Made by a program: the position numbers and the translations under genes. DNA of 64,000 bases from Pseudoduganella flava (lineage in GTDB: Bacteria; Pseudomonadota; Gammaproteobacteria; Burkholderiales; Burkholderiaceae_D). The first letter of the stretch is position 1. The number at the start of each line of letters is the position of its first letter. This document shows, in pieces, positions 35,501 to 42,972 of the stretch. The notes below the pieces were generated by a model. It was not told the DNA's origin. It saw only the letters and a list, made by a program, of their open reading frames with translations, and ran no database searches. Location of the stretch: assembly GCF_007830495.1 (NCBI RefSeq), contig NZ_VLKW01000002.1:208270-272269 (forward strand), given 5' to 3'.

Positions 35501-35977
35501 CAGCAGCAGCGTGTGCTCGCCGGGCGGCAGGGTCAGCACGAAGGCCGGCACGCGCGCGCCCAGGTGCGGCTCGGGCGGCGGCAGCCGGTTGCCGGCCACG
35601 TAGTGCTTGCCGATGCGCCCGTCCGTGACGATCCACGTGTCCACCCGGCCCAGCAGCGCGTAGTTCAGCCCCAGCGCCCATTGGCCGGCGGCGCCCTGCG
35701 GCACGCTGACGGGCAGGCGCACCCACAGCACGCGGTGGCGCATGCCGGTGGTGCCGCGCGCCGTGTCGGGGGGCGTGAAGCGGCCGGCCGCGGCCAGCGC
35801 GGCGGGCGCGTCAAGCCGGCTGTCCGGATCGGGCAGCATCGACAACGCCGACCACGCATCCACTTCGCCCAGCCGGTCGTCCAGCACGACGGGGCCCGCG
35901 GCGTGCACCGTGCCACTCACCAGCAGCGTCAGCACCAGCGCCAGCAGCGCCGCCAGCATCGCCCGCCAGCGCATCAT
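32543..35977 (-). CDS. 7TMR-DISM hybrid sensor kinase (HisKA-HATPase-REC-REC-HPt)
   Basis: A 1144-residue sensor, start ATG at 35977 overlapping the stop of the oxygenase gene. Signal peptide 1 to about 27; periplasmic 7TMR-DISMED2-like beta-sandwich 30-180; seven-helix DISM membrane block about 190-395; HisKA with His419 in FLANMSHEIRTPMNAILG; HATPase (LLNLTGNAVKFTERGE, GGTGLGLTISQQL); two receivers (ARVLVVDDSATAREAI and ARILLVDDNANNREVA, each with Asp and Lys); and a C-terminal HPt with LAHNLKSSAAYIGA. This is a complete internal phosphorelay. The sandwich domain could sense a glycan or hydrophobic product made by the upstream enzymes (inference). Confidence 0.93.
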   Translation of the reverse strand: MMRWRAMLAALLALVLTLLVSGTVHAAGPVVLDDRLGEVDAWSALSMLPDPDSRLDAPAALAAAGRFTPPDTARGTTGMRHRVLWVRLPVSVPQGAAGQWALGLNYALLGRVDTWIVTDGRIGKHYVAGNRLPPPEPHLGARVPAFVLTLPPGEHTLLLRVEARGPIILPLRLVKAARFHRSELTEQMVQGLLAGLAFCLTAYGLAQGVSLRDATFAKFALCTSALALYNLDFFGIGQQYLWPGNPWMIEHAGGITALLACCGSYLFVEQVLARPGMDRRFSLLMKGGAATMALCALAYATDIMPMNVLLIVLSTIATLAKLFGLPGAFRLARRGDPVGWYFLIGWAGSFVAAKWLGMVFLGQAEANFWSLHVLQLSGAVDTLLFMRILGLRTKGLQAAMLRAEAATRLKSEFLANMSHEIRTPMNAILGMSRLALMSGPDARLRNYLTKILGAGEHLLGIINDILDFSKIEAGKLTIEKVPFNLNALLDHLSSLTALKSDARQVELVFRVGRSVPTVLTGDPLRLGQVLLNLTGNAVKFTERGEIVVSVDVAARTAHTVSLRFAVRDTGIGMSEEQLANLFQAFSQGDGSVTRRYGGTGLGLTISQQLVQLMGGTIVARSRRGGGSTFTFTVELGIGDPDAALPVPIGVLREARVLVVDDSATAREAIVEMLAAYGIAADTAESGEGCLATLATAERDGLPYQVVLMDYLMPGLDGIETIRRIRSAERFAAPPAILMLTVCARDTVLQKAGQVPLSGFLTKPVGPALLYHSLLQVLRPELAGSPPLSAGGTRRHDLARLDGARILLVDDNANNREVALDFLAAARMQVDVAVSGAEAVRMAQQGDYDLVLMDIQMHEMDGLTATRRIRAMPALARLPVIAMTAHAMAGDREKSLAAGMNDHVSKPIDPDMLFAALLKWIDPARLAGRPIPAASAAASGAEQAGGDAWPVLPGVDWHAALASVDGQHARLKKRLSGFQREYAAAPDVLRDALAAGNHGAMQTLAHNLKSSAAYIGATRVAQLAGAVEEELRDGRAAQLAVLVPELTALLAALLAGLVPLVTAPVRAAADADVQPLLRALAGALRDDDARAEDLLRELQAQPAVAPHEAIVAEIARAVADIEYDAALAPLAQLARELNTTLEEAA

Positions 35978-37359
35978 TGTTTGCCCCGGCCCGGTTTGTC
36001 GCTGCCTGGCTTGCTCCGGCCTGCCAGCTTCGCTTCCACCTTGTTGACCCAGCCGGGCTGGCGCGGGTCCGTCTGCCAGCGGTGCAGCGCCGCGTTCACG
36101 TCGTTCAGCAGCACGTCGGGCAGTTTCAGCGGGCGGGTCTGGTCCATCAGGATGCGCGCCATGAAGCGGTAGCCCAGCACGCGCGTCAGCATGCGCGAGA
36201 TCGAGAACTGCGGCAGGAACACGCGCACGGCGGCGTCGAAGCCCAGCACGATGCCCAGGCAGGCGATGAACAGCGCACGCGCCGGCAGGTTCACGCGCCG
36301 CGCGAGGCCGAGCGCCTGCGCCGTCTTCTTGCCGCACAGGTAGCGCGTCAGCTGCACGGGGAAAGTGCGCACCAGCGGCAGCGGGATCTCGTTTTCCATC
36401 GCCGCCATCAACGATGCGGCCAATTCCGGGCGGCGGTCCGGGTCGAACGACTGGCGCGCGCCGGCCGTCTGCAGTTCGGCGAACAGGATCCCGGCCTGCT
36501 CGTAGGTGTGCGCCATCTGCGCGCTTTCGATGCCCAGCACGTGGCCGACGACGTTCCAGGCATGCAGGTACGCTTCCTCGTCCGCGCGCGGCAGGGCCAG
36601 ACCCAAGGTGCGCAGGCCGCGCAGGAACACGTAGCTGAACGTGAGCAGCGTGTAGGCCAGCTCCTGCTGATTGCACGGCAGGCCGTGGCGCGCCACGTCC
36701 CAGCCGTGCTCGTACAGCGTGTGGTGCAGGCCGCCGCCGCTGGCGGGCAGCGGCGGCACCGGGCCGCTTTCCAATGCGTGTTCCGGGCTGCCGCGCAGGA
36801 TCAGGTGGCGGATCGTCGCGTGGATCAGGCGCACCTTCAGCACCTGGGCCACGCCGCCGCCTTCCGCGTCGGTCAGGCCGCCGTGCAGCATCACGGGAAA
36901 GATCATCGCGGCCGTCGAGCGCACGCGGTAGTCCGTGTGGGCTTCCAGCTGGCCGGCCACGTGCAGCACGCCGGCCAGGTCAGGCATCAGGTAGCACTCG
37001 GGCAGGCTGGCGCAGAACAGCAGCGTGCAGGAGAGCAGGCTGATGTCCATGAACTGTTCCTCGGCGCGGGCGATCCTGGCCGCGTCGGCCCAGGCGGGCA
37101 GGCCGTGCGCCTGCCGCACGAAGTCCTCGAGCGCGGCGGCGATCGGCGCCGGCACGTCCGGCGCGGCGCGCCAGCCGGCCAGCATGCCGTTGGTTTGCCA
37201 AGTGCGGATCTCGCGGTTGACGATGCCGATCGCGGCGGCCGGGAAGCCATGGCCGTCGTCGCCGGTTTCGGCGCTGGCGAAGATGCGCTCGATGGTGGCG
37301 TCGGCCAGCGGGTCCGCGCGCAGCGCGGGGGAGGGGGACAGGCGGGAACCGTCGGGCAT
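35974..37359 (-). CDS. Lcp/MpaB-like (DUF2236) heme oxygenase
   Basis: A 461-residue protein of the oxygenase MpaB / latex clearing protein family. Known members cut carbon-carbon double bonds in isoprenoids: Lcp in rubber, MpaB' in a farnesyl side chain. A family-specific helix reads TDYRVRSTAAMIFPVML, giving Arg145-x3-Thr149, followed 31 residues later by His180 in VRLIHATIRH; this matches the Arg/Thr and heme His spacing I recall for Lcp. No signal peptide; a hydrophobic stretch ALFIACLGIVLGFDAAV (about 350) may touch the membrane. Between the CruF-like hydratase (3-bp gap) and the DISM kinase (4-bp overlap). Confidence 0.82.
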   Translation of the reverse strand: MPDGSRLSPSPALRADPLADATIERIFASAETGDDGHGFPAAAIGIVNREIRTWQTNGMLAGWRAAPDVPAPIAAALEDFVRQAHGLPAWADAARIARAEEQFMDISLLSCTLLFCASLPECYLMPDLAGVLHVAGQLEAHTDYRVRSTAAMIFPVMLHGGLTDAEGGGVAQVLKVRLIHATIRHLILRGSPEHALESGPVPPLPASGGGLHHTLYEHGWDVARHGLPCNQQELAYTLLTFSYVFLRGLRTLGLALPRADEEAYLHAWNVVGHVLGIESAQMAHTYEQAGILFAELQTAGARQSFDPDRRPELAASLMAAMENEIPLPLVRTFPVQLTRYLCGKKTAQALGLARRVNLPARALFIACLGIVLGFDAAVRVFLPQFSISRMLTRVLGYRFMARILMDQTRPLKLPDVLLNDVNAALHRWQTDPRQPGWVNKVEAKLAGRSKPGSDKPGRGKQ

Positions 37360-37362
37360 GGC

Positions 37363-38175
37363 TTACTCGCTCGTGGAAGTGATGGGGGTGGTGGCGCGCC
37401 AGCGCGCCAGGCCGCAGGCGGCAGCCAGCAGCGGCACGCCGAGGGCGAAGAACGCCACGGTGCGCAGTTCGACCGGCTCGACCAGCGCCACCTGGAACAC
37501 CAGCGAGCCGCCGTAGATCGCCAGCGGTACCAGCACGTGGCGGCGCGCGGCCGGCAGGGCCGGCGCGATCGGCGCGCGGCGCAGCGTCAGCCGGAACGCC
37601 AGGATGATCGCGAACGACACGCCGGCCCAGCCGACGAAGCCCTGCAGCGTTTCGCCGAACCACCAGCCATCCTGCTTTTCCATGATCCAGGCCTTCAACG
37701 TACGGACGAAGTACGGGTCGGCGGCCAGGTCCCACGACGTGACGATCAGCGCGGCCAGCAGCGCCAGGACCAGCATCCAGCCGGTGCCCTCCGAACGGTC
37801 GACCGGCGCCTGCCAGACGATCAGGTTGGCGATCACATAGGCGCCATAGGTCAGCCCGAACCACATCAGCGGAATCACGATCGGCACGTCGCCCACGCGC
37901 GGGCCCAGCACCTCGGTGTACGTGTAGTCGCCGAAGAACCAGCCGTACGAGGACCCCAGCTGCTCGGCCAGCCAGCCGGTGACGACGGCGATCAGCACGA
38001 AGCGCAGCGTGGCGCGCCCGCCCAGCAGGTGCACGGCGCTCGCCGCGCTGGCGGCAAACATGAACAGCGAACTCAGAATCAGCAGCAGCGTCGTCTCGGC
38101 AAAGCCGCGCAGCACCAGCACGGCGAGGAAGGCGGCCAGCAGGGCGGCGCTGATCAGCGGCAGATGGCGTTTCAT
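37363..38175 (-). CDS. CruF-like carotenoid biosynthesis membrane protein (DUF422)
   Basis: A 270-residue polytopic inner-membrane protein, start ATG 38175 with GGGAGA upstream. Multiple helices (SAALLAAFLAVLVLRGF, LILSSLFMFAASAASAVHLL) and the DUF422 signature around WLAEQLGSSYGWFFGDYTYT, VGDVPIVIPLMWFGLTYGAY and TSWDLAADPYFV. Characterised relatives (CruF) hydrate the psi end of a carotenoid. The acidic and aromatic residues of these loops are intact. Gene order, 31 bp after the TonB receptor and 3 bp before the Lcp-like oxygenase, makes an isoprenoid substrate likely. No carotenoid synthase genes are in the window. Confidence 0.87.
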   Translation of the reverse strand: MKRHLPLISAALLAAFLAVLVLRGFAETTLLLILSSLFMFAASAASAVHLLGGRATLRFVLIAVVTGWLAEQLGSSYGWFFGDYTYTEVLGPRVGDVPIVIPLMWFGLTYGAYVIANLIVWQAPVDRSEGTGWMLVLALLAALIVTSWDLAADPYFVRTLKAWIMEKQDGWWFGETLQGFVGWAGVSFAIILAFRLTLRRAPIAPALPAARRHVLVPLAIYGGSLVFQVALVEPVELRTVAFFALGVPLLAAACGLARWRATTPITSTSE

Positions 38176-38206
38176 GGTTCTCCCGGTTTTATTGAATTTA
38201 TTATGT

Positions 38207-40456
38207 TCAGTAGCGGTAATCGACCCGCACGCCGTACGTGCGCGGCGCGCCCGGCACGGCCATGCCGAAGCTGTCGATCGTGACAGGGGCGATCTTGTTG
38301 CCCAGGTTGCGGCCATACGCGGCCACGCTCCATGCCGCGTCCAGCGGCCGGTACGACAGCGTCGCATCGACGTTGCTCATCGCCGGCACCTGGTACTGCG
38401 TCAACGTCGACGGCACCGAGATGAAGTAGGCCGCGCTGCGCCGCGCCGTGACGCCGGCACGCACCTCGCCGCCGGCCAGGCGCACGCGCCGTTCGTAGCC
38501 GGCCGACAGCACGTGGGCCGGCGCCCGATCGAGCTTGCGGTCCGCCCACGAGCGGCCGGGAACCGGGGTGTACGACACGTAGTGGGCATCGAGCAAGGTC
38601 AGGCCGTACGTGAAGCGGTCGTCCGCGGTGGCTTGCACGGCGCCGTCCAGTTCCAGCCCGCGCACGCTGGCCACGCCGGCGTTCGACGTGATGAAGCGTG
38701 GCGCGCCGCCGATGATGGCGCTGCCGGAGAGTTGCAGGTTCGTGTAGTCGTACTTGAATGCGGCCGCGTTCAGGCTGGCGCGGTTGCGCCAGAAGCGCGT
38801 CTTCGCGCCCACCTCGTACGACTTCAGCGTTTCCGGCTGGTAGAACAGGTTCGCGGCCGGCACCGCGGCGGCGGCGGGGCAATGCACACCAAAGGTCGTG
38901 ACGCCAAACAGGCAGCCGTCATTGAAGCCGCCCGCCTTGTAGCCGGTGGCGATGGTGCCGTAGACGAAGGTGGCGGCGGTCAGGTCGTAGTCGAGGCCGA
39001 GGCGCCAGGTGCGCTTGTCCGTCTCGATCAGCGCGGCATTGGGCTGTTCCAGGTCCGTCGCCGGGTTGAACACGGGGCCCTGCTGGTAGCGGGTGGCGCC
39101 GACGCGGGACTTCTCGTCCGTCGTGTAGCGCAGGCCGGCCGTGGCGCGCAGGGCCGGCGTCACGCGCCACGTCAGCTGGCCGAAGGCGGCGCGGCTCTTC
39201 GCGATCGTCGGATCGGTCGGGAACGTGTAGTAGGGCGGCAGGCCGATCGGCGTTAGGTCGCGGAACGTGTAGTCCGAATGCGAGCGCTCGCGGAACCAGT
39301 ACAGGCCCGCCTGCGCGGACACGGTGCGCTCGCCGTTCGTGGCGATGCGCAGCTCGTGCGAATCCTGCCGCTGGCCGCCGCTGAAGTTTTCGCGCACGCC
39401 CAGCGTGGCCACGGCCGGCACCCGGTAGATGTAATTGGTCAGGAAGTCGAGGTCGAACTCGCGGTGCGCGCCCAGGTAGTACAGCGTGGCCGGGCCCAGG
39501 TCCCACGTGAATTCGGCGCCGACGCCGGACGTGCTGTTGTGGCCCCAGCCCTGCTCGAGCGGCGCATTGGGCGGCATGAAGCGGTTGGTCAGCCGCTCGC
39601 CGGCCGGCGCGCCGTACCAGACGGGGTTGCCGCCGGGTCTGCCAGTGCCGACGTTCCGGTAGAAGTTCGTGTCGGCCACGAACGTGTCCGGGTTGTAGTC
39701 GTTGGTGCTGTGGTCGTAGCGTATCAAGAGCGTCGCGGCCGGGCCGATGGCCAGCTGCGCGGACAGCCGCGCGGCGCGGTTGTCGCGGTCCTGGCCCAGC
39801 GCGTAACCCGTGCCCTGGCCGTTGTTCAGGTAGGAGTCGTGGCGGTCGACGGCGACGGCGGCGCGCAGCGCCAGCGCGCTGGTTACGGGCACGTTCAGCA
39901 TGCCGTTCGCCTTGCGCATGCCGTAGTTGCCCGCTTCCACGCCGAACTCCGCTTCGAGGCGCTGCTGCGGCGTGCGCGTGATGACGTTGATGGCGCCGGC
40001 CGTCGTGTTGCGGCCGTACAGCGTGCCTTGCGGGCCGCGCAGCACTTCGATGCGGTCCACGTCGAGCAGCAACTGGTTCTGGTTCTGCGGCCGGGCGAGA
40101 TAGATCCCGTCCAGCATGAACGCGGCGGACGGGTCGCCCTTGTCGGTCGCATCGGCATTCGTCACGCCGCGGATCGTGATCTTCAGGCCATCGGCCGCGC
40201 CATCCAGGTGCACGTTCGGCAGGCGCTTGGCCAGCTCGCCCGCCGTGTCGGCACCGATCGCGCGCAGCATGTCGCCGGTCAGCACGGTCATCGCGACCGG
40301 CGTTTTCGATTCAGGCGCCGCGGTGCGCTGCGCGGTGACGAGCACCTCCTGCGGCGCTTCGGCAGTGTCGCTCCCGGCCTGGGCGTGGACGGCGTTCGAG
40401 CAAACGGCGGCCACAAGGCTCGCCAGCATGGTGGGAATACCCCGACGGTCTTGCAT
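38207..40456 (-). CDS. TonB-dependent receptor, small-hydrophobe type
   Basis: A 749-residue outer-membrane receptor with signal peptide to about AVHAQ (residue 26) and an AGAGAAG ribosome site. Plug motifs: EVLVTAQRTAAPESKTPVAM, LPNVHLDGAADGLKITIRGV, VDRIEVLRGPQGTLYGRNTTAGAINVITRTP; the barrel ends GVRVDYRY. This wording is that of receptors common in degraders of steroids, terpenes and aromatics, unlike the long sugar-type receptors at 1682 and 10596. First gene of a five-gene leftward run with a CruF-like hydratase and an Lcp-like oxygenase. It could import isoprenoid oligomers or carotenoids (inference). Confidence 0.9.
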   Translation of the reverse strand: MQDRRGIPTMLASLVAAVCSNAVHAQAGSDTAEAPQEVLVTAQRTAAPESKTPVAMTVLTGDMLRAIGADTAGELAKRLPNVHLDGAADGLKITIRGVTNADATDKGDPSAAFMLDGIYLARPQNQNQLLLDVDRIEVLRGPQGTLYGRNTTAGAINVITRTPQQRLEAEFGVEAGNYGMRKANGMLNVPVTSALALRAAVAVDRHDSYLNNGQGTGYALGQDRDNRAARLSAQLAIGPAATLLIRYDHSTNDYNPDTFVADTNFYRNVGTGRPGGNPVWYGAPAGERLTNRFMPPNAPLEQGWGHNSTSGVGAEFTWDLGPATLYYLGAHREFDLDFLTNYIYRVPAVATLGVRENFSGGQRQDSHELRIATNGERTVSAQAGLYWFRERSHSDYTFRDLTPIGLPPYYTFPTDPTIAKSRAAFGQLTWRVTPALRATAGLRYTTDEKSRVGATRYQQGPVFNPATDLEQPNAALIETDKRTWRLGLDYDLTAATFVYGTIATGYKAGGFNDGCLFGVTTFGVHCPAAAAVPAANLFYQPETLKSYEVGAKTRFWRNRASLNAAAFKYDYTNLQLSGSAIIGGAPRFITSNAGVASVRGLELDGAVQATADDRFTYGLTLLDAHYVSYTPVPGRSWADRKLDRAPAHVLSAGYERRVRLAGGEVRAGVTARRSAAYFISVPSTLTQYQVPAMSNVDATLSYRPLDAAWSVAAYGRNLGNKIAPVTIDSFGMAVPGAPRTYGVRVDYRY

Positions 40457-40633
40457 TACTTCTCTTTCAGTTTTGGAGGAACAGGCTGCCGCCGGCTACT
40501 GTAGAGTGGCCGATTGTTAATTTGTATTGCGGCAAGGTCAACAATCCGCAAGTCTAACAGGTCATGTAACCAAGAAATAGTGGGAGGCGGCCCCGGGCTT
40601 TGTAAAAAGTTGCCGGTGTCGTGCGGGGGCCAC

Positions 40634-40677
40634 TTGTCATCTGCATGTCAACGGGCTGTCACGGCGCCGTCACATCG
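40634..40677 (+). promoter_or_regulatory. Double Pho box (four 11-bp direct repeats)
   Basis: Units TTGTCATctgc, ATGTCAAcggg, CTGTCACggcg and CCGTCACatcg, exactly 11 bp apart, matching the CTGTCAT plus 4-bp layout of PhoB sites on the + strand. Ten bases after the last CTGTCAC-like core is TACCAT (40684-40689), a plausible -10. It lies 58 bp upstream of the next receptor gene. Confidence 0.72.
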
Positions 40678-40734
40678 AATCTTTACCATCCGGCACTGTT
40701 TTCAGTTCGTCAACCCAGCCCGAGAAAGATCCCG

Positions 40735-42972
40735 ATGCAGCCTACGTTCCGCCTTCGCCTGAAACCTCTCTGCCTGCTGACGCTGTCGGCCCTGCACGCG
40801 TACGCGCACGCCGCGGACCCTGCCGACCCGGCACCCGATCCGGCCGGCGCGCCGCCGATGGCGATCGTCGAGGTGACGGGCACGGGCCAGTCGCGCCAGG
40901 TGCAGAACATCACGCGCGCCGACCTGCAGCAGGCGGCGCCCGGCACCAGCCCGTTGAAGACGCTGGAGAAGCTGCCCGGCGTGAGTTTTCAGTCCTCCGA
41001 CCCGTTCGGCAGCTATGAATGGTCGACGCGCTTCTCGATCCGCGGCTTCAACCAGAACCAGCTGGGCTTCACGCTGGACGACGTGCCGCTGGGCGACATG
41101 AGCTACGGGAACAACAACGGCCTGCACATCTCGCGCGCGATCTCGTCCGAGAACATCGGCCGCGTCGCCGTGTCGCAGGGCGCCGGCGCACTGGGCACCG
41201 CGTCCACCAGCAACCTCGGTGGCACCGTGCAGTTCATCACGCTGGGCCCGGCCAACGAGCAGGCGCTGTCCGCCGCGCAGACGCTGGGCAGCGACGACAC
41301 GTCGCGCACCTTCATCCGTTTCGACAGCGGCCGCTTCGCCAACGGCACCAAGTTCTACGTCAGCGGCACCCGCATGCGCGCGGAGAAGTGGAAGGGCGCC
41401 GGGCCGCAGGACCAGGACCAGTTCAACAGCAAGATCGAGCAGCCGATCGGCGATCACGTGCTGTCCGCGTTCTTCAATTATTCGGATCGCCGCGAAGTGG
41501 ACTACCAGGACCTGTCGCTGGAATCGGCACGCCGCCTTGGCATGGACTGGGACAACTACTACCCGGACTGGCAGCGCGCCGTCAACGCGGCCAAGGGCAT
41601 TTATTCCGGCGCCGTCAACAACATGGACGACGCCTATTACCTGGGCCAGGGCCTGCGCAAGGACAAGCTGGGCGGCGCCACGCTGGACCTGAACCTGGGC
41701 ACGGCGCTGACGGCCAAGCTGACCGCCTACCACCACGGCAACGAAGGCCAGGGTCACTGGTACACGCCGTACACGCCGACGTCCGCGGCCGTGCCGATCT
41801 CGATCCGCACCACCGAATACACGATCAGCCGCAACGGCGCGCTGGCCGACGTGACGTGGGACATCGGCATGCACACGTTGAACGCCGGCGTCTGGGTCGA
41901 GCGCAACAAGCATGAACTGATTCGTAACTTCTACGCGGTGACGGACGGGAGCTACCACAACGACTTCCTGCACAATCCGATGGAGACGGGCTTTCGCCAG
42001 TCGTTCGTGACCGACACCCGCCAGTTCTACGTGCAGGACACGCTGGCGCTGCTGGACGGCCGCCTGAAGGTCAATGCCGGCTTCAAGAGCCCGAAAGTGG
42101 ACATCGATGCGCGCACCTGGTCGGGCGACCGCGCCGACGGCTCGATCACGGCGAAGAAGACATTCCTGCCGCAGGTGGGCGTGACGTACCAACTATCGCA
42201 GAACGACGAGCTGTTCGCCTCCGGCGCAAAGAACATGCGCTCGTACCAGCCGGGCGTGAACGGCCCGTTCTCGCAGACCCGCGCCGGCTATGCGCTGTCG
42301 ATCGCCAACCTGAAGCCGGAAACGTCGAACACGTTCGACCTCGGCATGCGCTTCAAGCGTAACGCGGTACAGGGCTCGGTCGCCGTCTACTACGCGGACT
42401 TCAAGGACCGCCAGCTGGGCATCGCCACCTGCGCCGGCATCGTCGGCTGCGCCGGCACGGTCGTCAACGTGGGCAAGGTGGCGACGCGCGGCATCGAAGC
42501 GCTGGCCGTGTGGAAGATCGCCCCGAGCCTGTCGTGGTTCAACACGGCGACGTACAACGACTCCCAGTACAAGTCGAACTACACCGACAACGGCAAGCTG
42601 GTGGCGACGGACGGCAAGCAGGTCGTCGATGCGCCGAAGAAGATGTTCAACACGGAGCTGGCGTACGACGCCAACGGCTACTTCGCCCGCCTCGGCGCCA
42701 AGTACACGGACAAGCGTTACTACACCTACCTGAACGACGCGTCGGTGCCGTCGTACTGGCTGGCCAACCTGGCCGCCGGCTACAAGTTCGGTGCCGTGGC
42801 GATGCTGAAGGACGTGACATTCCAGGTCAACGTGACGAACCTGTTCGACAAGAGCTACTTCGGCTCGATCGGCACGAACGGCTTCTCGACGTCGGACCCG
42901 CAGGGCACTTCCGTGACCTTGCAGAACGGCGCACCGCGCCAGGTGTTCTTCACGGTCAGCGGCAAGCTGTAA
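40735..42972 (+). CDS. TonB-dependent receptor in predicted Pho-regulated operon
   Basis: A 745-residue receptor; ATG 40735 gives a signal peptide ending AYAHA-AD, and an upstream GTG at 40621 would cover the Pho box. Plug: AIVEVTGTGQSRQVQNITRADL, LEKLPGVSFQSSDPFGSYE, FSIRGFNQNQLGFTLDDVPLGD; the barrel ends VFFTVSGKL. The downstream metallohydrolase starts at the base after its stop, so the pair is one transcript. With four PhoB-like repeats upstream, uptake of a phosphorylated organic compound is the likely role. Confidence 0.9.
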   Translation: MQPTFRLRLKPLCLLTLSALHAYAHAADPADPAPDPAGAPPMAIVEVTGTGQSRQVQNITRADLQQAAPGTSPLKTLEKLPGVSFQSSDPFGSYEWSTRFSIRGFNQNQLGFTLDDVPLGDMSYGNNNGLHISRAISSENIGRVAVSQGAGALGTASTSNLGGTVQFITLGPANEQALSAAQTLGSDDTSRTFIRFDSGRFANGTKFYVSGTRMRAEKWKGAGPQDQDQFNSKIEQPIGDHVLSAFFNYSDRREVDYQDLSLESARRLGMDWDNYYPDWQRAVNAAKGIYSGAVNNMDDAYYLGQGLRKDKLGGATLDLNLGTALTAKLTAYHHGNEGQGHWYTPYTPTSAAVPISIRTTEYTISRNGALADVTWDIGMHTLNAGVWVERNKHELIRNFYAVTDGSYHNDFLHNPMETGFRQSFVTDTRQFYVQDTLALLDGRLKVNAGFKSPKVDIDARTWSGDRADGSITAKKTFLPQVGVTYQLSQNDELFASGAKNMRSYQPGVNGPFSQTRAGYALSIANLKPETSNTFDLGMRFKRNAVQGSVAVYYADFKDRQLGIATCAGIVGCAGTVVNVGKVATRGIEALAVWKIAPSLSWFNTATYNDSQYKSNYTDNGKLVATDGKQVVDAPKKMFNTELAYDANGYFARLGAKYTDKRYYTYLNDASVPSYWLANLAAGYKFGAVAMLKDVTFQVNVTNLFDKSYFGSIGTNGFSTSDPQGTSVTLQNGAPRQVFFTVSGKL

